A stretch of 64,000 bases of DNA from DATLLJ01 sp035537875 (GCA_035537875.1 DATLLJ010000072.1:1-64000), one strand, 5' to 3'. Shown: positions 8,459-17,503, counted from the first letter of the stretch. Program-made: numbers and translations. The notes: generated by a model from the sequence alone, not told the origin.

Positions 8459-9221
8459 GTTCGGGATCGAGATTCAGCTTGAGACCCGGCACGCTCTTCA
8501 GGATCGTCTTCGTGTCTTCGGGCGTGCCGGCCGCCTGCAGTCGCCGCAGCAGCGTTTCGTCGCTGAGAAGTGCGTCGATGTTGACATCAAGCAGCGTGAC
8601 CCGCTTCCCCGTGACAAAAGGGCTGCTCGTGCGGACCAGCTGGCCCGCAGGCTCGATGTCGATCTGCACGCGGGCGCCGGCCAGCATTGGCTTCAACAAC
8701 GCCAGCTGCTCCGCCGATGCCGGGCCAGGCAGCGGCGACCCTGACCCGCCCGGGCCGACCGGCATTTGCGGCACCGAGATGGTGAGCAGCGCGTTGCCGG
8801 AAGGCTGACGCGTCAGTTTGAACGACACCCGATCATCGGATCCTGACTGAACCGAGACCCCGGCGGGGCCAGGTGGTCCCTGATCCAGCCTCAAGCTGTT
8901 GATGTCGGTGAAGGCATATCTGATCTCACGTCCCATTCCATCGACCGTGTCGAGCGGTGCGGAGGAAACGTAGGTCACTCCCGGACCCAGCGCGGCGGCG
9001 GCGTCGCGCGCCTGCTCCTCCGAGAAGGGGTCGAAATCCTGCGTGCCGCCCCCGAGTGCAGCCAGCTGCCGCAGCTGAGCGACAGCCGCTTGTGTGAACA
9101 TCATGCGCTGCTCAATCGTCCCGCTCCCATCGGGCTTGACGACGAGAAGACTGGAGAATTGAAAGCAGCCGCTCGTGGTGACGGCGACTGCGAGCAACGG
9201 CAGCACCCGAAGATATCGCAT
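8439..9221 (-). CDS. Putative lipoprotein of unknown function
   Basis: A 260-residue predicted lipoprotein. It has a short basic start, a hydrophobic segment and a lipobox ending at Cys19 (TTSGC), so it should be lipidated and facing the periplasm. The mature part begins CFQFSSLLVVKPDGSGT, resembling LppM-like lipoproteins, but I would not assign that family firmly. No enzymatic motif is visible. I chose ATG 9221 because it gives a clean signal peptide; an in-frame start at 9263 would add 14 residues ahead of it. It converges on the MFS gene with a 20-bp overlap and diverges from pepF. Confidence 0.7.
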   Translation of the reverse strand: MRYLRVLPLLAVAVTTSGCFQFSSLLVVKPDGSGTIEQRMMFTQAAVAQLRQLAALGGGTQDFDPFSEEQARDAAAALGPGVTYVSSAPLDTVDGMGREIRYAFTDINSLRLDQGPPGPAGVSVQSGSDDRVSFKLTRQPSGNALLTISVPQMPVGPGGSGSPLPGPASAEQLALLKPMLAGARVQIDIEPAGQLVRTSSPFVTGKRVTLLDVNIDALLSDETLLRRLQAAGTPEDTKTILKSVPGLKLNLDPELTIEFQ

Positions 9222-9277
9222 GGGTAAACCATGCCACAGAAACGTGCGTCCCTCCAATCTCAATATATGATCAGCCG

Positions 9278-11143
9278 ATGCAGCTGATGAGCACCTTCGG
9301 GCCCGCTGAAGCCCCCGCCGCTCCGCCGCTTCGCGACCGCAAGGAGATTCCCGACCGGTTCAAGTGGAACCTCTCGCATATCTTCTCGGACTGGGAAGCG
9401 TGGAAGGTGGCCTACGACGAGCTCGACGCGAGGATCACCGCGTACGCAGCCTTGCAGGGAACGCTCGCCAGGGGCGCCGAGCAGCTCCTGGCCGCCTACA
9501 GGCTGTCGGACGAGATCGGGCAGCTGTCGTACAAGGTCTGGTATTTCGTGGCGCTGAAGTACGACGAGGATCAGCGCGACAACGAGATGAATGCGAAGCG
9601 GCAGCAGGTGCAGATCCTGTTCGCCAGGTTTGCGCAGGCCAGCGCCTGGTTCAGTCCCGAACTGCTGGCGGTGCCGCTGCCGACGGTGCAGGCATGGATG
9701 GCTCAGAGCGCCCACTTGTCCGTCTACCGTTTCGCAATCGAGGACTTGTACCGACAGCAGGAGCACGTCCTGGACGAGAAGGGCGAACATCTGCTGTCGT
9801 TGTCGAGCCGCTTCTCATCGGCCCCCCCCGACGCCTACGCGGCGCTCTCGACGGCTGACGTCAAGCATCCGACGCTGCGTTTATCCAACGGCACGGACGT
9901 CACGCTGACTTACGGTCAGTACCGCGCCATTCTGGCCACGAACCGCAATCAGGCCGATCGAGGGGCCGCGTTCGTCGAGTATCACCGGCTGTTCGAAACC
10001 AGCGTCAACACGTACGCCTCGCTCTATAACGGTGTGCTGCAGCGCGACTGGTTCTACGCTCAGGCGCGCGGCTACCGCACGACCCTCGACGCGGCGCTTC
10101 ACGGGAACAATATCCCGACGACGGTCGTCGAGAACTTGATCGAAACGACGAAGGCCGGAACCGAACCACTGCGCGCGTATCATCGACTCCGTAAGCGTGT
10201 GCTCGGGCTCGAGACGTATCATTCGTACGACACGACGATCCCGCTCGTCGAGGTCGAGGAGAAGTACCCCTACGAAATGGTCCTCGAGTGGCTGCCGGCC
10301 TCCGTCGCGCCGCTCGGGGACGCCTACCAGCGGCAGCTGCGTGAGGCGCTCAACAGCGGGTGGATCGATGTCTACGAGAATCCGGGGAAGCGCAGCGGCG
10401 CGTACTCGGCTCCCGTGTACGGCGTGCATCCGTACATGTTGCTGAACCACAACGACACGCTCGATGCCGTGTTCACGCTCGCTCACGAAGCGGGCCATTC
10501 GATGCACACCGTACTGTCGCACGCTCATCAGCCGTTCGTGTACTCCGATTACACGATCTTCATCGCCGAGGTGCCCTCGACGTTGAGCGAGGCGCTGTTT
10601 CTCGAGTACATGCTCGAGCGAGCCAAAGACGAGCGCGAGCGTATCGTGCTGCTGCAGCACGCGATCGACGGGATCGTCGGCACCTTCTATACCCAGGTGC
10701 TCTTCGCCGACTACGAGCTGCAGGCGCACCGGCTGGTGGAGCGCGATCAGCCGGTGACGGCGGAGCGGCTCAGCGAGATTTACTTCGGCCTGCTGCAGGC
10801 TTACCACGGTGACGCGCTCGACTACGATGGTCAGTCGCGGGTGACATGGGCCCGCATTCCGCACTTCTACAGCACTCCGTACTACGTCTATCAGTACGCG
10901 ACATGCTTCGCGTCGAGCGCCCAGCTGATGAAAGAGCTGACCGGCGCGTCGGCGCCGGAACGCGCAGCGGCCATCGAGCGGTATCTGACGCTGCTGAAGT
11001 CGGGAGGGAGCGACCATCCGATGGCGCTGCTCCAGCGGGCGGGCGTCGACTTGAGTCGCCCCGAACCGGTGCGGGCCGTCGTGGACCAGCTGGCGACCCT
11101 GGTCGCCAGGCTGGAACGCGAACTCGACAAGCTCGCGGTGTAA
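9278..11143 (+). CDS. pepF: Oligoendopeptidase F (M3 family metallopeptidase)
   Basis: A zinc metallopeptidase that cleaves oligopeptides, cytosolic by lack of a signal peptide. The 621-residue length matches PepF. The zinc site HEAGH lies at residues 403-407, followed by SMHT and, about 30 residues on, the third ligand region with EVPSTLSEALF. The C-terminal YSTPYYVYQYATCFASSA segment is also family-typical. A TATGAT hexamer at 9266-9271 stands 6 nt before ATG 9278, suggesting a leaderless transcript; ATG 9287 is a second in-frame candidate. Confidence 0.94.
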   Translation: MQLMSTFGPAEAPAAPPLRDRKEIPDRFKWNLSHIFSDWEAWKVAYDELDARITAYAALQGTLARGAEQLLAAYRLSDEIGQLSYKVWYFVALKYDEDQRDNEMNAKRQQVQILFARFAQASAWFSPELLAVPLPTVQAWMAQSAHLSVYRFAIEDLYRQQEHVLDEKGEHLLSLSSRFSSAPPDAYAALSTADVKHPTLRLSNGTDVTLTYGQYRAILATNRNQADRGAAFVEYHRLFETSVNTYASLYNGVLQRDWFYAQARGYRTTLDAALHGNNIPTTVVENLIETTKAGTEPLRAYHRLRKRVLGLETYHSYDTTIPLVEVEEKYPYEMVLEWLPASVAPLGDAYQRQLREALNSGWIDVYENPGKRSGAYSAPVYGVHPYMLLNHNDTLDAVFTLAHEAGHSMHTVLSHAHQPFVYSDYTIFIAEVPSTLSEALFLEYMLERAKDERERIVLLQHAIDGIVGTFYTQVLFADYELQAHRLVERDQPVTAERLSEIYFGLLQAYHGDALDYDGQSRVTWARIPHFYSTPYYVYQYATCFASSAQLMKELTGASAPERAAAIERYLTLLKSGGSDHPMALLQRAGVDLSRPEPVRAVVDQLATLVARLERELDKLAV

Positions 11144-11193
11144 CGCGCCTCAGGCATACGCCTTGCTACTCCCCGGCTGAACCTGGGGGAAAC

Positions 11194-11712
11194 ATGGCCA
11201 GCACGGGATCGCTGAAGGATCTCTACTTCGACGAGCTCGGGACGCTGTACGACGCGGAGATTCAGATGCTCCGCGTTCTGCCGCGTCTCTCGGAGGCGGC
11301 GCACGAGCCGGAACTGCGGGAAACACTGACGGGGCAGTGTCGTGAATCGCGGCTCCATCTGGAGCGAATCGATCTGATCTTCACGCATTGGGGGGAACGC
11401 CGACCGATCCGTTCATCGGCGGCTCTGGCGGGCATCGTTCTGGAAGCTGACGATCGACTGAATCAGGAAGCGACACCTGATGCACGGGATGCGGCCATCA
11501 TCGGCGTCGCGCTGCGCATCGTCCACTACGAAATCGCCGGCTACGGCTCGGTGCGGGGCCATGCCCTGCGGCTCAACCGGTGGGATGAAGCGCGACTGTT
11601 TCAGGAAATGCTCGACGAAGGGAGCCGGGCGGAGAATCGTCTGATGGCGATTGCCGGGTCGCGCCCCGCCGTCGCCGAGGTGGGGCCGGCTTCGAAGATG
11701 GGCCAGGGATAG
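11194..11712 (+). CDS. DUF892 / YciE-like ferritin-like protein
   Basis: A 172-residue all-helical protein that opens GSLKDLYFDELGTLYDAE, the characteristic start of the DUF892 (YciE/YciF, PF05974) family. These proteins have a ferritin-like four-helix bundle with metal-binding carboxylates and histidines; Glu and His residues are spread over four predicted helices here (for example YDAEIQ, HLERID, VHYEIAGYG and DEGSRAENR). Family members are often stress-induced, but the reaction is not established. An A/G-rich stretch GGGGGAAAC precedes ATG 11194. It stands alone between pepF and the DMT transporter. Confidence 0.85.
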   Translation: MASTGSLKDLYFDELGTLYDAEIQMLRVLPRLSEAAHEPELRETLTGQCRESRLHLERIDLIFTHWGERRPIRSSAALAGIVLEADDRLNQEATPDARDAAIIGVALRIVHYEIAGYGSVRGHALRLNRWDEARLFQEMLDEGSRAENRLMAIAGSRPAVAEVGPASKMGQG

Positions 11713-11737
11713 TCCGCGATAGTACAATCGCGGCCGC

Positions 11738-12625
11738 GTGACCCACCTCCTGGCCCTCTTCGGGGTCTTGAGCATTTCTTTCTCGGCGGTCTTCATCCGG
11801 CTCGCACGCGTTTCCCCCGTCACCGCCACGTTCTATCGGGCTGTCTACGCGCTCCCTGTGCTCGCTGCGGTCTGGTGGGCTGGTCGGGCCGCGGACGATC
11901 GCACAGGGCGCGATCGCCTGCTGGCATTCGCCAGCGGGCTTGGCCTCGCCGCCGACCTCAATCTCTGGCACGAATCGATTGCGCTCGTTGGCGCCGGTCT
12001 CGGGACCGTGATCCCAAACGTCCAGATCGTGTTCATCGCGCTTTTCGGGTGGCTGCGACACGCCGAGCGGCCTCGCTGGTCCACGCTCGCGATGATCGGC
12101 GTGGTGCTCGCAGGCGTGACGCTCACATCGGGACTCGGCCAGGAAGGCGCGTACGGTACCAGACCCGTGCAAGGCGTGCTGCTGGGTGTCGCGGCCGGTT
12201 TCTGCTACTCGGTGTACCTGATCGTCTTTCGGGCGTCGAATCGCCGGCTGGTGCCGCCGGCCGGGCCGCTGTTCGACGCCACGCTCGGCATGGGCTTCGG
12301 CGCGCTGCTCTCGATCGGCCTCGATGCGCAGTTTACGTTCGCGGTGAGCGCGACGGCTCATTGGTGGCTGCTCGCCCTCGCGATCATCTCCCAGGTGATC
12401 GGCTGGCTGTTCATCGGCACGGCGCTGCCTCGGCTGCCGGCGATTGCGACCTCGGTCATGCTGCTCATTCAGCCTGTCTTCGCGATCGTGTGGGGTCTGG
12501 TGATCTTCGACGAGCGTCTGTCGGCCGCTCAATGGCTGGGCTCGGCGATCGTCCTCGCCGGCGTCGCCATTCTCTCGATCGAGATGACGAGACAGACGCC
12601 TTTGCCGGCGTCGCGTCGCGCGTGA
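11738..12625 (+). CDS. EamA/DMT-family membrane transporter
   Basis: A 295-residue protein with about ten hydrophobic helices arranged as two EamA repeats of five, the fold of drug/metabolite (RhaT-like) exporters. The first repeat starts immediately after the GTG start, and the second at about residue 150 with GVLLGVAAGFCYSVYLIVF. The conserved glutamate/proline-rich helix ends (for example IVWGLVIFDERLSAAQWLGSA) support the family. A TACAAT hexamer at 11723-11728 lies 9 nt before the GTG, so a leaderless mRNA is likely and supports that start. The substrate is unknown. Confidence 0.87.
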   Translation: MTHLLALFGVLSISFSAVFIRLARVSPVTATFYRAVYALPVLAAVWWAGRAADDRTGRDRLLAFASGLGLAADLNLWHESIALVGAGLGTVIPNVQIVFIALFGWLRHAERPRWSTLAMIGVVLAGVTLTSGLGQEGAYGTRPVQGVLLGVAAGFCYSVYLIVFRASNRRLVPPAGPLFDATLGMGFGALLSIGLDAQFTFAVSATAHWWLLALAIISQVIGWLFIGTALPRLPAIATSVMLLIQPVFAIVWGLVIFDERLSAAQWLGSAIVLAGVAILSIEMTRQTPLPASRRA

Positions 12626-12637
12626 ATAATATCCGTC

Positions 12638-13633
12638 ATGAGGGCGATGGTGTTGACCAGACTCGGCGCGGGCACACTCGAGGCGCATGAGCGGGAGCCG
12701 CCGACCGCGCGGCGCGGCGAGCTGCGCGTGAACGTCCGGGCGTGCGGCGTGTGCCGGACCGACCTGCACGTGGTCGATGGGGAGCTGCCTCATCCCGAGA
12801 TCCCGCTGATCCCGGGACACGAGATTGTCGGGATCGTCGACCAGATCGGGGACGGAGTCGCCGGCTTCAGGGTCGGCGATCGAGTCGGCATTCCCTGGCT
12901 CGGGTATTCGTGTGGCGAGTGCCGATACTGTCGGAGCGGGCGGGAGAACCTTTGTCCAGACGCCCGCTTTACGGGGTATCAGATCGACGGCGGCTACACC
13001 GACTCCACCGTCGTGGATGCGAGATACGCCTTCAAGCTGCCTGAGGCGTACCAGGACCTCGAGGCGGCGCCGCTGCTCTGCGCGGGCCTCATCGGCTTTC
13101 GCGCGTATCGCTTGACCGGTCGGCCGGACGCGGTTCGCCGTCTGGGCCTCTACGGTTTTGGCGCCGCAGCCCACATCGTCGCGCAGATCGCACGGCGCCA
13201 GGGACAGGAGGTGTACGCGTTCACGTCTCCAGAAGACCACGAGGCGCAGGAGTTCGCCCGCGGGCTGGGTGTCACGTGGGCGGGCTCCTCGGACGGGCCG
13301 CCCCCGGATCCGCTCGATGCCGCCATCATCTTTGCCCCCGTTGGTCGGCTGATTCCCGAAGCGCTCGCGCGCGTTGTGCCTGGGGGCGTTGTCGTCTGCG
13401 CCGGCATTCACATGAGCGACGTGCCATCGTTCCCATATCGCCTGCTGTGGCAGGAGCGCAGCGTCCGTTCGGTTGCCAACCTCACGCGCGAGGACGCTCG
13501 CAACTTCCTCGAGTTGGCGGGCAGAGTGCCGATCGAGATCCGGGCCATCCCGTACGATCTGCTCGAGGCGAACCGCGCGCTGGGCGATCTTCGCGGCGGG
13601 CGTGTCAAAGGCGCGGCCGTGCTGGTACCCTAG
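12638..13633 (+). CDS. Zinc-dependent alcohol dehydrogenase family protein
   Basis: A 331-residue medium-chain zinc alcohol dehydrogenase. Catalytic zinc ligands are Cys39 (ACGVCRTDLH) and His61-Glu62 (GHE); the structural zinc site has Cys92, Cys95, Cys98 and Cys106. The nucleotide-binding segment LGLYGFGAAAHIVAQIA deviates from the classic GxGxxG spacing, as in the group of long-known putative alcohol dehydrogenases often labelled adh_fam_2. The likely reaction is NAD(P)-dependent alcohol/aldehyde interconversion. A TAATAT sequence at 12627-12632 is 5 nt before the ATG. It lies 12 bp after the DMT transporter and could also be co-transcribed with it. Confidence 0.88.
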   Translation: MRAMVLTRLGAGTLEAHEREPPTARRGELRVNVRACGVCRTDLHVVDGELPHPEIPLIPGHEIVGIVDQIGDGVAGFRVGDRVGIPWLGYSCGECRYCRSGRENLCPDARFTGYQIDGGYTDSTVVDARYAFKLPEAYQDLEAAPLLCAGLIGFRAYRLTGRPDAVRRLGLYGFGAAAHIVAQIARRQGQEVYAFTSPEDHEAQEFARGLGVTWAGSSDGPPPDPLDAAIIFAPVGRLIPEALARVVPGGVVVCAGIHMSDVPSFPYRLLWQERSVRSVANLTREDARNFLELAGRVPIEIRAIPYDLLEANRALGDLRGGRVKGAAVLVP

Positions 13634-13635
13634 GC

Positions 13636-14220
13636 ATGAGTGTCACATCATCGTCGGACTTCCAGGGTAAACCGATGACGGGTCATGCTCACTCTGCCGA
13701 GGGGCCGGTCTATGCGCGGCTCGAGGCGCTGGGCATCCCGTACGCCCGGTACGAGCATCCGCCGATTGCGAGCGCGGAGGAAGGGGAACGCCATTGGGCC
13801 GGCATCGACGCCGTCCACTGCAAGAACCTGTTCATGCGCAATCAGAAAGGAACGCGCCACTATCTCGTCATCATTCACTATCGGAAGCGCGCGAACCTGC
13901 GTGCGGTGGCTGATCAAATCGGCGACGGCAAGCTCAGCTTCGGCTCGGCCGAGCGGCTGATGGCGCACCTTGGTGTCACCCCAGGGTCGGTGTCGCCGTT
14001 CGGGTTGATTCACGACGCGACCCACAGTGTCCGCGTGGCGATCGATCGGGACCTGCGCTCCGCGCCAGCGATTTCGTTTCATCCCAATATCAACACGGCG
14101 ACGGTGGTCATCGCGTACGCTCACTTCCAGCGATTTCTCGAGGGGTGCGGAAATCCTGTACAGTACGTGCGGGTGGAAAGCCCGGCGGCGTCGATCGACG
14201 CCGAGCCCACTGTCGAGTAA
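13636..14220 (+). CDS. YbaK/ProX-type aminoacyl-tRNA deacylase
   Basis: A protein of the YbaK/aaRS editing-domain family, expected to hydrolyse mischarged tRNA (typically Ala- or Cys-tRNA-Pro). The family pattern is clear: YARYEHPPIASAEE near the start, CKNLFMRNQKG with the conserved lysine/asparagine, GKLSFGSAERLMAHLGVTPGSVSPFGL, and a C-terminal FHPNINTATVVI block. This matches the ProX (PrdX) prolyl-tRNA deacylase subgroup. Two starts are possible: ATG 13636 (194 residues) and ATG 13675 (181 residues). The second starts closer to the conserved domain, and an AGGG lies ahead of it. It begins 2 bp after the dehydrogenase stop. Confidence 0.88.
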   Translation: MSVTSSSDFQGKPMTGHAHSAEGPVYARLEALGIPYARYEHPPIASAEEGERHWAGIDAVHCKNLFMRNQKGTRHYLVIIHYRKRANLRAVADQIGDGKLSFGSAERLMAHLGVTPGSVSPFGLIHDATHSVRVAIDRDLRSAPAISFHPNINTATVVIAYAHFQRFLEGCGNPVQYVRVESPAASIDAEPTVE

Positions 14221-14233
14221 CGTCTACCGAAAA

Positions 14234-14557
14234 ATGGCCATTGCCGTTGAAGTCAACCTCGCGATTCCGCGGGTCAAGAACCCGGTGAAGGACGAGAACG
14301 GCTATCCGATCGACAACGGATCCGTTCGATTCACCAAGACGATAGAAGTGCCTGCCATTCCACCGCCGGGCGCGCCACTGCAGCTGACGACCAGCGCCGG
14401 GCACGAATTCGAGTGCACGGTCACCCGATCGGACTGGCACGAGGGGCGCGGGCTGTTTGTGTTGTCCTGTCGATACGCCAAACGCTCGATCCCGGCTGAC
14501 GAATGCGCGGCGCTCTTCAACGACAGGGAGTGGAGAGTCAAGCCGTTGCTCCAATAG
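14234..14557 (+). CDS. Small protein of unknown function
   Basis: A 107-residue protein with no domain I recognise. It starts with a beta-rich, mixed-charge stretch, has a proline-rich segment IPPPGAPLQ near residue 45, and ends in EWRVKPLLQ. It appears soluble and cytoplasmic. It contains two cysteines without a metal-binding spacing. The ATG is 13 bp after the deacylase stop, with a TAACGT at 14218-14223 ten nt ahead, so it may be read through or have its own weak promoter. Confidence 0.55.
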   Translation: MAIAVEVNLAIPRVKNPVKDENGYPIDNGSVRFTKTIEVPAIPPPGAPLQLTTSAGHEFECTVTRSDWHEGRGLFVLSCRYAKRSIPADECAALFNDREWRVKPLLQ

Positions 14558-14634
14558 GAGCCGTCACGGGTCGTCGAAGCCCGGAGCCGCCGCGAGTGAC
14601 CTTCCCTGTCACACCCCGGTCGTAAGCTGGTTCC

Positions 14635-15189
14635 ATGAACATGCTGACGGGCCAGGTCCCAGAGCGGCCGGACGGGGAGTGGGGCACATTTCCAGGGGGC
14701 GAGCTCCAGGGCAGACGCCCAAAAGCGTTGTGTGCGGCATGCCGGGAGGCTGTGGGGCTGGCGGCTTCGGGCCGCGCGACGGTCACGCGAGGCGGGCCGC
14801 GGCGCGGACGCCCGCTCTGCTTTCAATGCTATCGGGCTGAAATCGACCGCGAGCGTGCCCTCCGGGCTGCGGGCCGGCTCGACACCGCATCGCCGGACCG
14901 TTTTCAGACTGCGCTGCCCTTCGAGCCGGTCAACCGACCACGCCTCGAGATGTTGAAAGTGGAGCGGGCTGCCGTTCGGGCCGCATCGCTCGCAACCGCC
15001 TCCGGTTCGTACGCAGATCGCCGCCACCGAGCGCAAATAGCCGCGCGCCGCGCTCTTCAACAGCTTGCGAGGAGCCTGGCGATGCGAAAGGTCACGCGGG
15101 ACGATCGGGCGCGCGAGATGGCCGCGGCGATTCACGCTGCGGAATTGCAACTGCCCGAGTCGTGGCTGCCGTTCGTCGTCTCGCAGTAG
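14635..15189 (+). CDS. Unknown protein with a four-cysteine zinc-binding motif
   Basis: A 184-residue basic protein. Cys33-x2-Cys36 and Cys62-x2-Cys65 form a plausible zinc ribbon or treble clef (ALCAAC and PLCFQC). The C-terminal half is helical, Ala/Arg-rich and could bind nucleic acid. I do not recognise the family. TAAGCT at 14623-14628 lies 6 nt before the ATG, the leaderless layout seen at several genes here. It precedes rmuC by 31 bp on the same strand, so a nucleic-acid-related role is conceivable but not shown. Confidence 0.6.
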   Translation: MNMLTGQVPERPDGEWGTFPGGELQGRRPKALCAACREAVGLAASGRATVTRGGPRRGRPLCFQCYRAEIDRERALRAAGRLDTASPDRFQTALPFEPVNRPRLEMLKVERAAVRAASLATASGSYADRRHRAQIAARRALQQLARSLAMRKVTRDDRAREMAAAIHAAELQLPESWLPFVVSQ

Positions 15190-15220
15190 ACAGCCGTGCG
15201 ATACTGCGCGTAGGAGGCAT

Positions 15221-16531
15221 TTGGATTTTTCCGTCCTGATCGCCCTCGTCATCGGCCTCTTGTTGGGCGCCGCGGTCGGCTGGCTGGCCGGGCGTCCTGC
15301 CCGAACCCATCTTCAATCCGAGCTCGAACGCGATCGCGCGGTGCACGCCGAACGGTTGAAGGCCTTTCAAGAGGCCGAAACCAGGCTGCGCGAGTCGTTT
15401 CAGGCGCTCAGCTCCGAGGCGCTCCACGCCAACAACCGGGCGTTCCTTCAGCTGGCAGAGACGCGGTTTCAGCAGACGCGAACTGAGGCGACCGCCGATC
15501 TCGACGCGCGCACGCGCGCCATCGAAGGACTGCTGGCGCCCATGAAGACCACCCTCGAGCAGGTGGATCGCGAGATCAAGGAGTCCGAACTCCGGCGGAC
15601 CAGGAGCCGGGCAGAGCTCATCGAGAAGCTGCGCGCGCTGGATGTGGTCGGCCACGATCTCAAATCACAGACCGCGCGCCTCGTGGACGCGCTGAAACGC
15701 CCGGGTGTACGGGGACGGTGGGGCGAGCTCCAGCTCAGACGTGTCGTCGAGCTCGCCGGTATGCTCGACCGATGCGACTTCGAAGAGCAGGGCACTATCA
15801 CGGCGAGCGATTCCGATCGCCGCCTGCGGCCCGATGTCATCGTCACGCTTCCGGGAGGCAAGCACGTCGTGATCGACGCGAAGGTGCCGCTCGACGCCTA
15901 TCTGAAAGCCCTCGAAGCGCCGGACGAGCCTTCCAGGCAGCTCCTGCTCGCCGACCACGCGCGGCAGGTCCGCACGCACCTGGTGCAGCTGTCGGCCAAG
16001 GGCTACGCCGCGCACGTCCATCCAAGCCCGGACTTCGTAGTCATGTTCCTCCCCGGCGAAATGTTCTTCAGCGCGGCGCTCGAGCAGGATCCGTCGCTCA
16101 TCGAGTTCGGCATCGGCCTCGATCAGCGCGTCATCCCCGCGAGCCCGACGACGCTGATTGCGCTGCTGCGTGCGGTGGCCTACGGATGGCAACAGCAGGC
16201 GATGGAGGAGAACGCGCGCAAGATCAGCGAGCTCGGACGAAATCTGTACGATGCGGTGCGTGTGCTCGGCGGTCACTTCGAAACCCTCGGCGCCAAGCTC
16301 AAAGGGAGCCTCGATGCCTATAATCAGGCCGTCGGCTCGCTCGAAGGCAACGTGCTCATCAAGGCGCGCAAGTTCAAGGAGTACCACGCGGCGAACGGTG
16401 GCGAGGAAATTCGAGCGCTCGAGCCGATCGATCGCGTGCCGAGAATGCTGCAGGCCGCCGAGCTCACCGATGGCCTGCCGTTTCAGAATGGCGACATCGA
16501 AATCGCTGAAGAAGAAGTCGAAAAGGTCTGA
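15221..16531 (+). CDS. rmuC: DNA recombination protein RmuC homologue
   Basis: A 436-residue RmuC-family protein, thought to limit recombination between inverted repeats in E. coli. An N-terminal membrane segment (SVLIALVIGLLLGAAVGWLAG) is followed by a long coiled coil (about residues 30-145) and the conserved nuclease-like domain with GRWGELQLRRVVELAGM, a DVIV strand, and VIDAKVPLDAYLKALE. I chose TTG 15221 because AGGAGG (15212-15217) precedes it, though the spacing of 3 nt is short. No ATG or GTG exists nearby before the hydrophobic segment. Its 3' end overlaps the GIY-YIG gene by 44 bp in another frame. Confidence 0.87.
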   Translation: MDFSVLIALVIGLLLGAAVGWLAGRPARTHLQSELERDRAVHAERLKAFQEAETRLRESFQALSSEALHANNRAFLQLAETRFQQTRTEATADLDARTRAIEGLLAPMKTTLEQVDREIKESELRRTRSRAELIEKLRALDVVGHDLKSQTARLVDALKRPGVRGRWGELQLRRVVELAGMLDRCDFEEQGTITASDSDRRLRPDVIVTLPGGKHVVIDAKVPLDAYLKALEAPDEPSRQLLLADHARQVRTHLVQLSAKGYAAHVHPSPDFVVMFLPGEMFFSAALEQDPSLIEFGIGLDQRVIPASPTTLIALLRAVAYGWQQQAMEENARKISELGRNLYDAVRVLGGHFETLGAKLKGSLDAYNQAVGSLEGNVLIKARKFKEYHAANGGEEIRALEPIDRVPRMLQAAELTDGLPFQNGDIEIAEEEVEKV

Positions 16532-16841
16532 CGAGGCTTCCACAGGTTCGGCCTCCAGCCGCCACCATCATTGCGTTTACGTCGTCTATCTTCGCAACCC
16601 GCGTGGCGACGGCAAGGCGGCCTACTACGTCGGGCTGACCGGCCTGACACCGGAACAGCGTTTTGAAAATCATAAGCGGGGCTTGAAGGCCGCGCGCATC
16701 GTGCGTCGCTTCGGCGAGCGGCTCGTGCCTCGTCTGTACGCCCATCTCAACCCGATGCCGTATCGGAAGGCGCAGTTCATGGAAGCCGCCCTGGCCGAGA
16801 GCCTTCGCAAGCGTGGCTTCGTCGTTTATGGTGGACACTAG
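16488..16841 (+). CDS. GIY-YIG-like domain protein
   Basis: A 117-residue protein with a Lys/Ser-rich start followed by a GIY-YIG-like core: VYVVYL for the first motif and YYVGLTG for the second, then ENHKRG, RRFGERL and a late glutamate in QFMEAALAE, matching the usual order of Arg and Glu active-site positions. This fold is found in structure-specific nucleases such as UvrC and SLX1-like proteins. ATG 16488 lies inside rmuC; a later start would cut into the domain only after about residue 28, so the true start could be internal. Coupling with rmuC suggests a shared DNA-processing role (inference). Confidence 0.72.
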   Translation: MATSKSLKKKSKRSDEASTGSASSRHHHCVYVVYLRNPRGDGKAAYYVGLTGLTPEQRFENHKRGLKAARIVRRFGERLVPRLYAHLNPMPYRKAQFMEAALAESLRKRGFVVYGGH

Positions 16842-16864
16842 CTCGATCGGCGTGGCGGCGCATT

Positions 16865-17503
16865 ATGAGATGGGTTCCAGAGCAGTGTTCAAGTCTCGGT
16901 AGCGGCTTGTCGTCAGTACATCGCGAGCTTCAGCCGTCGCTCCCGTTTGACGTCGGGTATGTCTTCGTCCGACACCCGCGCGCAAGGAGATACGTGATTC
17001 GTGTGGCGGATGATGGCACCGTCCGAGTGACGATTCCCCGGTGGGGTTCGCGGCGCGAGGCGGCCGCCTTCGCCGAACGCGAGCGTGTCTGGATCGAGAA
17101 ACAACAGCTTCGCCGCCAGCATGACGATTCCCGTTTCGAGGCGCTGTCGCCCGAAGTCGAGCTCGACTTGCGGCGCAGGGCGAAGAGAGAGCTGCCTGCG
17201 CGTCTGTTGCAGCTCGCGGAGGCCAACGGTCTCGTTGTGGCGCACGTCAGCGTGCGGAATCAACGGTGGCGATGGGGATCCTGTTCCCGGCGGGGCCACA
17301 TCTGCCTGAACTGGCGGCTCGTCCAGATGCCAGCGTCCGTGCGTGACTACGTGATGGTCCATGAACTCATGCATCTCCGGAGGATGGACCACTCGCCGCA
17401 GTTCTGGAAGCTTGTCGCCGATCTGTGCCCTGACTTCAGGGCGGCACGAGCGTGGTTACGGTCCTGGCCGGCCGGCAGGAGTCAGCCTTCTGAAAGACGT
17501 TGA
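16865..17503 (+). CDS. YgjP-like (DUF45/SprT-like) metallopeptidase domain protein
   Basis: A 212-residue protein of the YgjP/WLM-like zinc peptidase group (PF01863). The zinc motif HELMH is at residues 166-170, followed by RRMDHSPQFW, where the second His is the usual third ligand. Just before it, QRWRWGSCSRRGHICLNWRL is the family-defining block. Many bacteria carry one copy, and it has been linked to type I restriction loci in some, but no restriction genes are nearby. The first 20 residues are poorly conserved in type, so a later start is possible. The substrate is unknown. Confidence 0.85.
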   Translation: MRWVPEQCSSLGSGLSSVHRELQPSLPFDVGYVFVRHPRARRYVIRVADDGTVRVTIPRWGSRREAAAFAERERVWIEKQQLRRQHDDSRFEALSPEVELDLRRRAKRELPARLLQLAEANGLVVAHVSVRNQRWRWGSCSRRGHICLNWRLVQMPASVRDYVMVHELMHLRRMDHSPQFWKLVADLCPDFRAARAWLRSWPAGRSQPSERR

